DNA of 64,000 nt, from NCBI GenBank assembly GCA_963971285.1, contig OZ020248.1:26215764-26279763 (forward strand). The letters are read 5' to 3'. The notes under the pieces were generated by a model. The model saw only the letters and a program-made list of their open reading frames with translations, searched no databases and was not told the origin of the DNA. This document shows positions 1-14,000 of the stretch, one piece after another. The stretch comes from Astropecten irregularis. Taxonomy: Eukaryota > Echinodermata > Asteroidea > Paxillosida > Astropectinidae. The stretch's first letter is position 1. Every line of letters begins with the position of its first letter. A program made the translations under genes and the position numbers.

Positions 1-2300
<2,300 letters not shown>

Positions 2301-2590
2301 CATAACGCTGTTTACAATATTATGGAATTAAAGTGACATCAGGAATACTGAGCAATGTCATCAAATCTAGATTCATTTCGAGATGGATTTTCATTTGTTT
2401 TGTTTTTTAAATTTTTCACTTTTTAATCAGTTCAACTTTAACTTCATTATTTTGATACAAAAAATACATATAGCCTTTCTTATTTTGCTTATCAGAAGAA
2501 TTTGTTATATAGCTCCATGGTAAAAATAAGGACAAGAGCGCCCTCTATCAGTTACACATTGATAGTATGCAAATATTGCCTGCTTCTAAG

Positions 2591-2693
2591 TGCAATGGTT
2601 AAAACTATGACACCCAAGATGATCCCCTAAGCATTATATTTTGCCAAGGCACAGCAGGGCATCACCAAGGGTGTCATAGTTTTAACCATTGCA
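2591..2693. repeat. Hairpin with 25-bp perfect arms
   Basis: Bases 2591-2615 (beginning TGCAATGGTTAAAACTATGA) are exactly the reverse complement of 2669-2693, with a 53-base loop. It could be a small foldback transposon or a transcribed hairpin. No protein is involved. Confidence 0.75.
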
Positions 2694-2783
2694 TGAGACA
2701 AAGCAGTAACTTATTGGTTGCTATGGGATAGTATATGACTTGGTATGGAATAGTAGGTCTCATGTTTGCGTGCTTTTCTATTA

Positions 2784-2945
2784 GTCATTGAAAAGTGAAC
2801 AAAGAAAAATTGACAGGAGCGCCTGTATGGAGTTCAGCTAGGTCACCGCGGTTCGAATCCCGCTCCAGCCAATGTTTCTTTGTTCACTTTTCAATGACTG
2901 GACTTTAAATTCAGTCAGTTTCCCTAGTGGTTATTTGATGATTCT
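2784..2945 (+). mobile_element. tRNA-derived SINE copy with inverted head
   Basis: A box B motif (GGTTCGAATCC, near 2850) is followed by a tail including TTTCTTTGTTCACTTTTCAA and then TTTCCCTAGTGGTTATTTGA. The bases upstream of the box (2784-2822) are the reverse complement of the tail, so the head is folded back. The same tail occurs inverted at 3172-3330. Confidence 0.65.
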
Positions 2946-3017
2946 TTTCTATTAAAGATATGACAAGTCATGTGACATGCTCTAAACCAATCACAAGACA
3001 GAATCTATGCACAGGGT

Positions 3018-3125
3018 GGTATGATATATTATATCATGTCCTGTTGTGTCGTATCATATTGTATCATGTCGTGTTGTGTCGTATCATATTGTATCATGTC
3101 ATGTTCTTTTATGTCATGTTCGTTC
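3018..3125. repeat. 30-bp minisatellite
   Basis: Two near-perfect 30-bp units, at 3041-3070 and 3071-3100 (TGTTGTGTCGTATCATATTG core), are flanked by partial ATCATGTC units. It sits between two inverted SINE copies. Confidence 0.8.
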
Positions 3126-3171
3126 ATTATGTTATAATGTATTTAAATTTCAAATAAATAATAATATTTAA

Positions 3172-3330
3172 TCATCAAATAACCACAAGGGAAACTGTCT
3201 GAATTTAAAGTCATTGAAAAATGTACAAAGAAAAATTGACTGGAGCGGGATTCCGACCGGCGACCTTGTTCAGGAGGTCGCCGGTTCGAATCCCACTCCA
3301 GTCAATTTTTCTTTGTACATTTTTCAATGA
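3172..3330 (-). mobile_element. tRNA-derived SINE copy, palindromic form
   Basis: Bases 3211-3265 and 3276-3330 form a near-perfect inverted repeat with about three mismatches and a loop near TTGTTCAGGA. Each arm holds a tRNA-like box B (GGTTCGAATCC) and the SINE tail. The flanking tail (3172-3210) matches the one at 2903-2945 in opposite orientation, so the two copies lie tail to tail. Confidence 0.7.
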
Positions 3331-4312
3331 AATAAATAATTTATTATACATGTAAATAACAATTTTAAACCTTCATTGAAAGAAAGAAAGAAACAAACAC
3401 ATGAATTTCTGTCTTCATTAAGTTTGCATTTTATTAATACAATTGTATACACGTTATTATGAAATTATAGGTAGTAATTTAACATTTTCTTTGTAAGTTT
3501 CAGCATAAATACATGACAATACATGAATAATATTAGTGTGTGAACATTCGTTATTGCTAGATAATAGTTTAAACGTGAGTAATAGTCCTATATGAAAACT
3601 CTCTCATCAGTTGATAAACTTCCACACTGATTCATTAAACCTAGTAAAAAGTAAACATTTATCTAAATGGAACAATGCCCAATATTGTAAACAAATTAGT
3701 GAAATATGAATCTGAACTACACTTTACAACTATCTTTCTCAGTCCTGAAATACAGTTGGGAATTTTAAACACACAATCAACAAATTTCTAAACCCCTTAG
3801 AAGATATATAACAAACGCAGCTTTCAAGATCTATAACATCTTGTATTCTTTCCAAATAAGTTCAGACCGATTGGACATAACATTATTAGCATGTTTAAAT
3901 ACACAATGCAGTAACTATGATACACGGGACTGACTAACACACCTCAATAAATTATGGAGCACGGCGAACACTGTAAGACTACGGTTAATAGTGGTTTCAG
4001 GCTCGGTAATCAGTGGAAAAATTACAAAACTTTTTTAAAAATGACACATTTGTCTTTATTTTCCTATGTAGGTGGGTCAACAGAAACACGACAGTTATTA
4101 AAAATGTTGCACCATCACGTGTTTGAAATTTCTTGTGCATCTTTGCAGGATTATTTGCAGGGACTTCTTGGAAAGTTTCACAAAACGTACTAAAAACGAC
4201 CAACACAATAGCATGTTATTCCCTATGAAACATCACTCAATCTCTGAACTGATTTAACACATCCAATGTCTTGTTTTCCGAACAAAATTAATGAAATTCT
4301 TTGGCTGTGTCT

Positions 4313-4437
4313 AAAATCTTGGGCTGCGGTTGCAAATTTCACACGCGCACCTATGGCAGCCACTAGCCAGTGACTGCAGCCGTTTCCATAGACTTGTGTG
4401 TTATTTGCGGTCACAGCCAGAGATTTGTGACACAGCC
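4313..4437. mobile_element. Foldback MITE, GGCTGTGTC family, copy 1
   Basis: The termini GGCTGTGTC...GACACAGCC are inverted repeats. The interior (GGCAGCCACTAGCCAGTGAC) matches the copy at 60079-60210. There is no coding capacity, so it is non-autonomous. Confidence 0.8.
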
Positions 4438-4718
4438 TACCATCATTAAATGTCATCAAGACAAGATCCAATGTCCAATTTTCTTTTTTTCTCAGGAAAC
4501 AGTTTGATGCAGTAATCTAAAAAATGACCACTTTATGTCTGGCAAGTAAATGTATACATTTTATGTTAGAGAGTCCGGGGACAGACTAGTTACCACTAGG
4601 TGTTACATATGAGTGTTGCTATACGCCAGGCACTCTGTGCATAACATCACCAGGGGTACAGACTATCTGTGAAGCCCATGAACCAATTTAAAATTTAGAA
4701 TCACTAATCGGGCATTTG

Positions 4719-4917
4719 CAATGGACCGCTCCGGCTTTGCTCTTAAGCCCCGCCCATCTTAGCAATGCCACATGTTTTAGATAACGCATATGATCGAGTC
4801 TGACCTGGGTAATGGACGAAAATGGCTGTTAGCTACCATTGTTAAGTTTTTGCGACCTCAAATTGGTCAATGCAACAGTTTGATTGACAGGCTGGAAGGG
4901 TCCATTGGAAAATGACG
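4719..4917. mobile_element. Foldback MITE, CAATGGACC family, copy 1
   Basis: It is bounded by GCAATGGACC and GGTCCATTG, with an internal GCTCCGGCTTTGC. An internally shortened, inverted relative lies at 19518-19627. Confidence 0.6.
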
Positions 4918-5464
4918 TAGCTGATTAAATGACGTCATGCATAGAGTGGCTGGCGTATATCACAAGAGGGCGACAGATAAGCTATTACACAAAGTTCACA
5001 AAGTCTTCTACAAAATACTTCTACTGACACACTCCCTATAATTCACCTACAATGATAGCACTTGATACGTTGAAACGTCATCAAACCTGAAGTTTTACTC
5101 CGTCAAAATTATTATACGTCACGTTTAATATGGAAGCCAGTTTAATTTAGAATGAAATTAATAGCACAAACAATATTTTAAGGCACGGTTTTTGGAGGAT
5201 CACTTATTTACATTACATAATTAAAACAACCGGTGCTAGCCATTCATTCTTAACAAACTATTTCACTTCAAATTGTGATTTGATAACGAAAAAATATCCA
5301 AAGAAATGAAAGATGAGCGACAAAAAATTGTGTCTAGCAACAATTTGTGACTGAATCCTCAGTAATTAATCAAACCAAACATAAAAGTAAAGCAAAAGTG
5401 AAAATGAGACAAATGTAAAGTTACTGTGTGCCACAGCCGATTCTACAAACAATTCAGAACTCCT

Positions 5465-5610
5465 GGTGCCGATTTCAATAACGCTTTGCGATCATCACTG
5501 AAGCCCAAATCCATCGCTTAACGGAAAATTGCTACGCAAAGTAGCGATCGATTTTCCGTTTAGCAATGGATTTGGGTCTTAGCGATGCAAAGCATTAGTG
5601 AAATCGGCCC
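5465..5610. mobile_element. Foldback MITE, family B, copy 1
   Basis: The termini GTGCCGATTTCA and TGAAATCGGCCC enclose an almost fully palindromic interior built from AGCGATCGATTTTCCGTTTA and its complement. Its relative is at 12747-12892. Confidence 0.8.
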
Positions 5611-6010
5611 ATGTCAGTTTTTGGCCCCATATTGCTCGAGTCGTCTAGCAAACTGCTCATTGCATAGAAAACTATTATTTATTAAATGTACAAAAATAAA
5701 GATGCTTGTTGAAAAAGTACAGCACCAGGATTGGTGTTTAGAAACAGGTAATGTATTCATTGAAATTGGTTCCATAAATGTTGCATTCGATGTATTGGTC
5801 AAGATTCAATTCGTACAAATCAATTTATTAACAATGGTATTAAGATTTCTTCAATACAAGTCCATGAAAGGTGAAAGAATATCTGGTAATAGTTTGAAAG
5901 ATTCAGTAATTTGACACAGCTAAGATCAAGGTGAGAGGATAAGATGCATATAATATAAGTTATTTTTGGACACCATCTCTTGAAATTCACCCAAACTCAT
6001 CCATAGTTCT

Positions 6011-6251
6011 GGGGCCAATTTCACGGCGCTGCTAAGCACAAAAATTTGCTCAGCACAAAAATGTCTTGCCCAATAAAACAACTCACCGTTGAAAAATTCC
6101 ATTTTATATTCATGGTCAGCGAACAACAGCCAAAGAACAATCACAAGTGATACACAACACATTGAAATGGTTGTTAATCCTGTTTTTATTGAGACAGAAA
6201 TGTCATGCTTAGGAAATTTTTGTGCTAAAGCAGCTCCGTGAAATTGGCCCC
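6011..6251. mobile_element. MITE, family A (GGGGCCAATTTCA), copy 1
   Basis: Inverted termini GGGGCCAATTTCAC and TGAAATTGGCCCC are followed inwards by CTGCTAAGCACAAAAAT. The interior (AACAACAGCCAAAGAACAAT) is shared with copies at 31290, 32846, 47552, 48579, 50210, 59521 and 61007. Non-coding. Confidence 0.85.
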
Positions 6252-6294
6252 TGCTGTCATTTGAAGAAATCAGTATTAGGTAGAAGAAAGATTG

Positions 6295-6523
6295 GGGGAC
6301 AATTTCATAGAGCTGCTTAAGCACACAATTTGGTTCAGCATGAAAAGTCTTCCTTGATCAAACAGGATTGCCAACCAAATTTTCAAGTGATGTTTACTGC
6401 ATTTGACTTGTTATATTCAGCCATTGTTTGCTGAGCATAACATTCACAAGGAGTTGTGGCAGCCATACTGATTTTATTTACCAAGGTTTTTGGTGCTTAA
6501 GCAAACTGTATGAAATTGGTCCC
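6295..6523. mobile_element. MITE, family A, divergent subfamily
   Basis: The termini GGGGACAATTTCATAGAGCT and TGAAATTGGTCCC are of family A type. The interior differs (AGTCTTCCTTGATCAAACAG) and is shared with the fragment at 50737-50876. Confidence 0.75.
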
Positions 6524-7241
6524 AGTATGAGTCTATAGGATGGCCCCCAGCCATGGCAGCTCCCAGTAAGATCTATTCAGATTCATCAGCAAAGATGTGT
6601 TTAAAGTATGCCACACTTAATATGCATAAGGTTTTGTTTCAGTATAACACTAAGGTTAACCAAAGCAAACAAAGGCAGAATCTCTATTAGTTTTTTGGCA
6701 GAATTTGGACTAATTTCGTAAGTTAAGCATGATGAAAACATGGATTTAGAATCAAATCACAATGCATATATTGATGCCAACAAGATCATTTCCAAGAAAG
6801 ATTGAATCACATGATTTCTTTAATTATTCAATACTGGCATTTTGAATCCAATATTTTTGTTTTGTTGAGGCACAACGTGGCGATTAATCTGGCAATTGAT
6901 GTGAGGTAGTATTACGCGTAAGAGGCAGAGATTACATTTTAATTAAAAAACAATAATCATCGATTGTTTTGAACATATGAAGCTCGATCAACAAACTGCA
7001 AAGTAACACGAGTGACCATTCATTATTCAGGAAGGTGGTTATTCAGTCCGAACCACACAGGTAACCCTCTTGATGTCAGGGCATTTGATGTACTTGGTCC
7101 GAGTCAGCACCTTGGTCCAGTCGGTCCGAGAGAATCCAGCTAGTGGGAGTTGTCCGACAGTTCTTAAGCTCAGTCAGTTGTGGTAGCACTTTTCTGTAAG
7201 TGGTAGAGAAAATGGAAGATATTTTGAAAGATCATTTAGTA

Positions 7242-7320
7242 ATTCAGTTCAGTTCAGTTCAGATTGTATTTATTGTCCATATATGCAGACATAGAAGAAA
7301 ATTTGCTTTGTTCGCTTTTT
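7242..7320 (-). mobile_element. LINE-like 3' tail with pentamer repeat
   Basis: On the minus strand a short unique segment is followed by GGACAATAAATACAATC and then (TGAAC)n. A unique 3' end closing in a short-period repeat is typical of CR1/RTE-type LINEs. No open frame is attached, so the identity is tentative. Confidence 0.4.
7268..7273 (-). terminator. Candidate poly(A) signal for the MPRIP-like gene
   Basis: This is the first AATAAA on the minus strand after the stop codon at 7958, giving a 3' UTR of about 0.7 kb. It lies inside a LINE-like tail, so it may be coincidental. Confidence 0.2.
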
Positions 7321-7609
7321 CAATGAGCTCATCTATCAAGTGCAAACAACCAAATGAAGGGACTTAGTCCTCAATTTGAGTAGAGCTAGTCATAGGTATA
7401 CAGACACCTTTGAAACTCCAGAGGGCAGCAGACATAATGTACGGTCATCAAGTTTGCAAACTGATATGAAAGTGAGGACTGTCATCATTGTTGCCACTGG
7501 TCCCCTGCTGGACTATATGATTGTTTAACATGAAGACACAGCTATTGGTAACCAGTGTGACCATGCCTGCCATCAGTGCGGATGGCTCAGGCAGGATGGT
7601 CAATCTAAG

Positions 7610-7830
7610 CCCTTTCCACAACCTCTGTTCAGGCTCTAACTAAGGCTCCGGCTAAGGCTAAGTCTCCATTATGTAAATACTGGCTACAAAGGTTGTACTA
7701 GTGTTCCATTGAAGTCAAAGTTCCAGTGTCTTGTTGAAAATAGAGGATCCACTTCAAAATCATAACCCAAAGCCTCTATTTTGACAAATGTTACATAAAA
7801 ATGGTGTATGAAGCTGGAGCTGAGATGGAT
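7610..7830. mobile_element. GGCTC-terminal foldback element (degraded)
   Basis: The left part contains GGCTCCGGCTAAGGCTAAG, the middle has AAAATAGAGGATCCACTTC, and the right part has GAAGCTGGAGCTGAG. The same order occurs at 13450-13670 and 32385-32590. It sits just downstream of the MPRIP-like stop codon, within the likely 3' UTR. Confidence 0.4.
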
Positions 7831-7957
7831 CGGAGTTGATGTCTCATAGAGGGCGCTAGACTGATATCCTCATCATCAAACTGGACCATACATCTTGAAA
7901 CAACTTGTTGCCCACCGGTGAGGTACTGGCAATCTCAAAATGTCTACTTGGACATTT

Positions 7958-8049
7958 CTACTCTGATTCTACCTTGAGTTTAGCCGCAGTCTGACTTCCA
8001 TCAGATCCAGTTCTTCTCCTGGATCCTTTCCCTGTTGAATCACTTCTCT
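7958..8049 (-). CDS. MPRIP: MPRIP-like exon 18 (C-terminus and stop)
   Basis: The acceptor TTTTTCAG leads into 29 codons and TAG. A split Glu codon joins it to exon 17. The encoded tail is basic and Ser/Gly-rich (RSDSTGKGSRRRTGSDG) and ends KVESE. It does not obviously match the vertebrate MPRIP C-terminus, so this last exon rests on splice sites and phase. The choice of stop is fairly secure, because the other frames after this acceptor do not fit the phase. Confidence 0.7.
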
Positions 8050-11000
8050 CTGAAAAATCAATGACGAAGAAATGCTTGGAGTTAGGAGGACCTGACACAT
8101 TTCGATGCTAGCAGGATCTTTTTCAAAGAAGGATCAGGTAGGCAAGGTCAAAGAAACTTAAATAGCTTCACTTGTTTCATGTGATTACTCGCTCATGCAC
8201 AACAAAGAAGAGCATATACTTTACAAAGTACATAAATTTGTTGCAGACACTAAAATATTCATCTCAAAAGGTCAATGCATGCAGATATATTCCTGCAATC
8301 CTTAGATATGACTTAAGATCTGCAAACTTTTGTTAATACCATATCCAAAATGACAAGTTTTCACACTTAAGGCTGCTTCATACTTTCTGTGAATTGTGAT
8401 GTGAAGCAAAAATTACATACAGAATTAAAGGTTCAAATGTCGTAACTGGATTTTATTGTTGTAACTGGATTTTAATGTCGTAACTGGATTTTATTTTGTG
8501 TCATGAAACAATTTCCAGGAGGTGTGCAAAGGCCCTTGGAATAGATGTGAGAAGGCTTTTGGACTAACCTCTCTTTAAGAATGGAATCCAAGACCTTAGT
8601 TTCATGTCTGGTTTAGTATCTCCACTTCCTAAAGATGCACCTGCTTTGTTTCTACCGGTCTCCTGGACTTGATCCGGAGCTGCCTCTCCCTCTCCACTGG
8701 TCCTGACAATCTCTACTTGATGCTGAAGCTCCTCTAAGGCCATCACAAGCTGGTTGATGTGCTCCTCCTGGGAATGATACTGGCCTTCCAGAAACACGTT
8801 CTGCTCCGTTGCTTTGCTCCGCTCCTAGTTGATTGGATTAATTCAATAATCCAAGTTAAGAATCATTACTCTGATTTGACGGGGTCATCACAAAACGTCC
8901 AAATTAACTCAGTAAGAATAGAATTCAGAGTAACCCAAAGTCTGCATGCATACAGACAGTAGGTCCCTGCCAACCAACAAAATATGCTTACATTATAAAG
9001 CAGTAAGCAGCAATTCTTGGCTTACTGTAAGCAAAACTGTGAAATTAAGCCCCTTCATGCAAATATTAACCTCAATCAATCAATCTATCGATCAGTGGCA
9101 GCATATGCCGCGGCAGCATGCCATTGCATCCACCTTCGAGCGGTACTCTTTCGGTCTACTGATAGCCATCCCCAGGCAGCCACGCGACCCATCCCCATCT
9201 CAGCAAAATTAACGATCCATCTGACGCAACCACATGTCATGTGGATGCCCTACTGGGTGAGTCCTACCAGTAAGTTCTCTCATAGAGTGAATTCTCCTGG
9301 CAGGATCGCTCGCAGGGAATCTAGCCACATGACCTGTTATGACGTAATTTAGAGCTTCTTACCTTTTCAGCGTCATCTAGAGCTGCCGTGAGTTGATTGA
9401 TCTCATTGTTGGTGCATTGTAACTCGGCCTCGCGAAATCTCAACAATACCTGTGTAAACAAGAAACAGATGCCGACATCAGAGATGAAATGTTTGTGAAA
9501 TGTTATCATTTGCATACAAATTCTATGGTTCTAGGTCTCCTGATGATGAATAGAGCAGGCTAGTCGAAACTTTGAGGCCTAACAAGAAGTGTGAATGAAA
9601 TATAAGTGTGAAAGTACAAACAAACATCACATGGTGTTTCCGCAAACCGATCCACATACCAATTGTCAATATGCAAAGTCTCAAATCTGGAACTGCTAGC
9701 CTTCATTAGACAATTGATGAAGTTAGCATGTCCTGCAGCCACCTACCGTGATGAATAACCCTTTCCTTTCTAATATATTCGATTTGTTAAATACGACTTG
9801 AAGCTATGCATGGTGGAAGTACTAAAAGAAGGTAGGTTTGCAGTGACACCATGTAATCTCTTCTGTGAGAGTGTGTGGTTCTGAAAAGAACCGGTGGTAT
9901 TATCTCAACATTCCGAACAGTGTTCTATGTTCGTCCTCAGGAGAGTGACTGTCGAGATAAAACCACCGGTTCTTTTCAGAACCACACACTCTCACAGAAG
10001 AGATTGCACGGTGTCACCGCAAACTTACCTTCTTATACAATTAGTTGAATACATGTATGATTAAATGGCATACCTGTAATGGATTCTTCTCATTATCGTT
10101 GCCATCTACTCCCCATTGTCCGTCATCTCCGTTCTTGACTTGTATTTCTTGTTCCTTAAGGGCTGCCATATCTTCTGCCTTCTGACCAATAAGATGCCTG
10201 ACCTGCGTCTGCCATGACTCTAGATTCTGCCTGGTACTTGCTAGACTCTTCTCCAGGCTCTCTAATTGTTTCTTGAGGGACACGTTCTCGGCACAGACTT
10301 GGGTGAATTTGTCCGAGATGATCTTCCAGTCCCGGTCCATTTTGAGGATTACCTCCCTGTTTATCAAAACAACAGTATCTTCAATTACACTCAATAACTC
10401 AAACTCAGATAACTCAAAAGTCCACTTAACTCAAAGTGACGATTTGTTCCCGCCAAAAGAATAGACTTTTGTATACATAAATACTTCTGTGTGTCAAATT
10501 ACCCATGGTCAAAATCCTGCTTAAGTCAAAGTTTTTTCTCCGAACAATGAAAACAAATCGCTGCCGAGTCTGTCCTTTTCAGGTGCTACAGGTATATGAT
10601 TGAAAATGAAGTATATGTACATGTGATTTGGGCTATGTATAAACATGCCACTTCCATTGTTAGTCGATCCCCATACTCTTATGTGCACAATTTGACTTGA
10701 CAATTCAAACCATGCGTTAGTCAAAGTCTGGATAACTCATAGTTTACATTCATTCCCTCGAGGTTTGAGATATCAATGTTTTACTATATTTCAAATCAAT
10801 ACAGCAACATGCAGGGAAAGTATGGCATGCAACTTTGCCTGGAATGTTGGAAAATACTTAATGAAATCTGAAAGATGAATGAAAACTCGTACACGTACTA
10901 ATGTATAACAAGAGACATAAGTGAATGAGATATGTAATTCACTAATAACACTAGAATATTCTACTAATAATAAGCAGAGAATGCTTAAAGTTAATAGGAG

Positions 11001-14000
11001 GGCCTGACGCGTTTTGATCCTAGCAGGATCTTTCTCAAAGGCTGCTCAGAGTTAGGAGGGCCTGACACGTTTCGATCCTAGCAGGATCTTTCTCAAAGGC
11101 TGCTCAGAGTTGGGAGGGCCTGACACGTTTTGATCTTAACAGGATCTTTATCGGAGGCTGCTCAGAGTTAGGAGGGCCTGACTCGTTTTGATCCTAGCAG
11201 GATCTTTCTCAAAGGCTAAATCAGAGAAGTTAGACAGAGACAATTTGCATCAACTCTAAAGAAAACCTTAGAATCTCAAGGCACAAGAAATTTAATAAAT
11301 AATATGAGAACAAGTGATAATGCTTGGTATAAAAATGTAATGAAAATGCAGTGCAAGACAATACTGAGCAAGAGATAGGTACAGTAATACATGTACGATG
11401 AATGTAGACAATATCTATTTATTCATGATCAAAATTTGATTTAATTTGATTTGATTCATTCAAGGTAAGTACAAATGTAGGAGCAAACTGAGTCCATTTG
11501 AGACATCTTTGTTATAGAACGCAGATTAATCCTTGCTTAAAGGGTCTGTGCAATAGGAATATTATGGCTTGAACGTGTGCAAAAGAGCAGCTGTTTAATA
11601 GGGTCTGTGATTTTACCCACTTCCACAACTGTTTTAGGGTTAACAGCAAGTTTTTGGTTTGTATGCTAATTAGAATTTACATATTCATGAGCAAAACTGT
11701 GATGTCATCTAGGTAACTGGGAGCAGTATTAACCCAACTGAATTGTGCACAAAAAGTTGGGGTTGTTTTATAGGTTTTCTGACAGCATTATGTAAATGAG
11801 ATCTCCGTAAAAAGTTCGCTCTGCAGTGAAATGATCTAAAGAATCTAACACTTAAATGTGTGGTATAAAAGGAAGACAAAAGTGAGCATTTCGTGAACAT
11901 CAAAGTATTCCTAAATAACATTAAATGTTATAAATAACAAATTCCAGCTAATTATACAAAGTACACGCATGCATGACAATTGGACAATACACATTACTAT
12001 GGAAACAAGCAGATATCCAAACACAACACAGTGACTGCAAGTTTCACAGATACATCCAAGATTAAAGTGCAACAGTCAAACTTGGCACGGTGTTTTGTTC
12101 TGACGTGACTACTGACAGGAATAACTGACCTGAGAGGACTATGGTGTATGTTGACCTATAGATTGGTCAAACCGTGAAGGGGTTGGGCATCAATCAAAAG
12201 AAAATGCCATTCAAAAAAACAGTCACAGTGTTAGATTAAGGCTGTGTATTAGTCATAGGGTTAATCTCAAGCACTGGGTTGCATCAATGCAAAATAAAGG
12301 CAAATAATTATACACAGACATCTCAATAACTGTACATTTCTGGTATAATTCCGGGAAAAACTTGACTGGGGAAACATGATCGGTATTCTACGTATCACAT
12401 GCATATTTACAAACATGGACACATTTAGGGAATAATCGCCAAAATATCAATTAAAATAAGGGATGTTCTTATCAGGACAGCTACCACAATATTATAATTG
12501 GTTGCACTCTTTCTGATCTCACTGTTCCCCTGTATCTCCGTTGGTTTCTATAAGGATGAAACTGTTCATATATGGATGAATTGGTTCAGCCAAAACAAAC
12601 TGGTCCCCTTCTACTTCACTGGTTTCAATCATGGCCCAATTGCTTGCTTATGGAATAGGCCAGACTGGTCCCCTTCAACTTCACTGGTTCCCAATTGGGC
12701 TCAATGGTTTATTATGAATTAATTGGTCCTCCTTGGTTCCTGACAAGGGGCCGATTTCACAAAATGCTTTGCGATCATCGCTAAAGCCCAACAAAATCCA
12801 TCGCTTAACGGAAAATTGCTATGCAAAGTAGCGATCGATTTTCCGTTTAGCGATGGATTAGGGCTATTGTGATGATCGCAAAGTGAAGGGCTGATAATGC
12901 TATAAATTAATGATTGCCTTGGAAAATCACTCATCCCATTTTTGGCGAACTATATCAAAAGCGGAGGAAAATGTCATAGATAACTGAAACATCATCGTAC
13001 AGACACAATCCTCTATCTTTCAAGACAGCAATTTGTAAGATTAAGATGTTTATCATAAGATGCCACGCCCTATACCACGCCCTATACCACGCCCTGCCAC
13101 ACCCACCTGTGTCTCTTCATGACAACTTCTACATCATTGGTTACATTCTGCTGCATGTCAGACCATTGCTGCTCCATCTCCTGCTTGTGTGCTTTCTGCA
13201 GGGCTGCTATACCTATTCACACCAAATATTCAAATGAGATATGTCAAAGGTCATGATTCCTCTCAAAGATTAATATAGAAGGTTTGCTGTAAAAGCTCTA
13301 TGGGTAAATGGTGGGGTTTTGAAATTTGAAACACGAGGTCTCAAACTTTGCTTCGGCTGCTTTTGGAAGACTCTGGGCACTCTTTGGGAGTACGATGATT
13401 TTGTTTCTAGTACTGTTTTTGGTGACACAGTCTATGTGCATTTACAAAACAGAGGCTCAGGCTCCGTCTCAGGCTCCGGCTCCATTTCATGAATCCATTC
13501 TGAAATAACGGGTATCAAAATAGAGGCTTTTGGATGCGGTTCTTAAGAAGATTCTTTGGTTTGAAAAGGAAAACAGAGATTCAATGACAAACCACAACCT
13601 ATATTTTCAGCATATGGATGTCAGAGCTTGAGCCTGAGCCTAAGCCTTCGTTTTGTAAACGCCCTATGTGAGCACATGGCTGGTCTGTGTTGGTAGCATG
13701 TGAAATCAAACTGTACAATAAATCAATGGATAAAGTATTAGGTATTTCCTCATATAGGTTGTTAACAAGCTGATTCTTCAGAACCTCAGTATAACCTGAC
13801 TTGATGACAGTGTCTACTGATAATCCTATGATTAGGACGAAGATATACTCCGTGGTGTCTAATTATGCTGTGTACAGTGAAACTTCAACATTGATTGAGA
13901 AAAACTGCACAAATTGCCTGGTAATTAGAAAGTCTAACTATCTGAACTGTAATAACATAAGCCCAAGTATCAGGTTAAAGAGAAGACTGTCATAGCTACA

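Larger units (their letters stand above)
9450..10073 (-). other. MPRIP-like intron 15
   Basis: It holds two mobile elements back to back: a dispersed repeat (9535-9745) also found at 32813-33225, and a foldback MITE (9789-10034). Confidence 0.65.
10357..13106 (-). other. MPRIP-like intron 14
   Basis: It holds a four-unit 58-bp array (10990-11215), an AT-rich TTTGATTTAATTTGATT tract near 11440, a duplicated CTTCACTGGTT segment (12600-12690) and a foldback MITE (12747-12892). CCACGCCCTATA is repeated just left of the next exon (13071-13095). No other coding signal. Confidence 0.6.

Noticed and set aside
5926-6324. 132-residue minus-strand open frame
   Set aside because: It falls within family A MITE sequence; related open frames appear in other copies because they share the interior.
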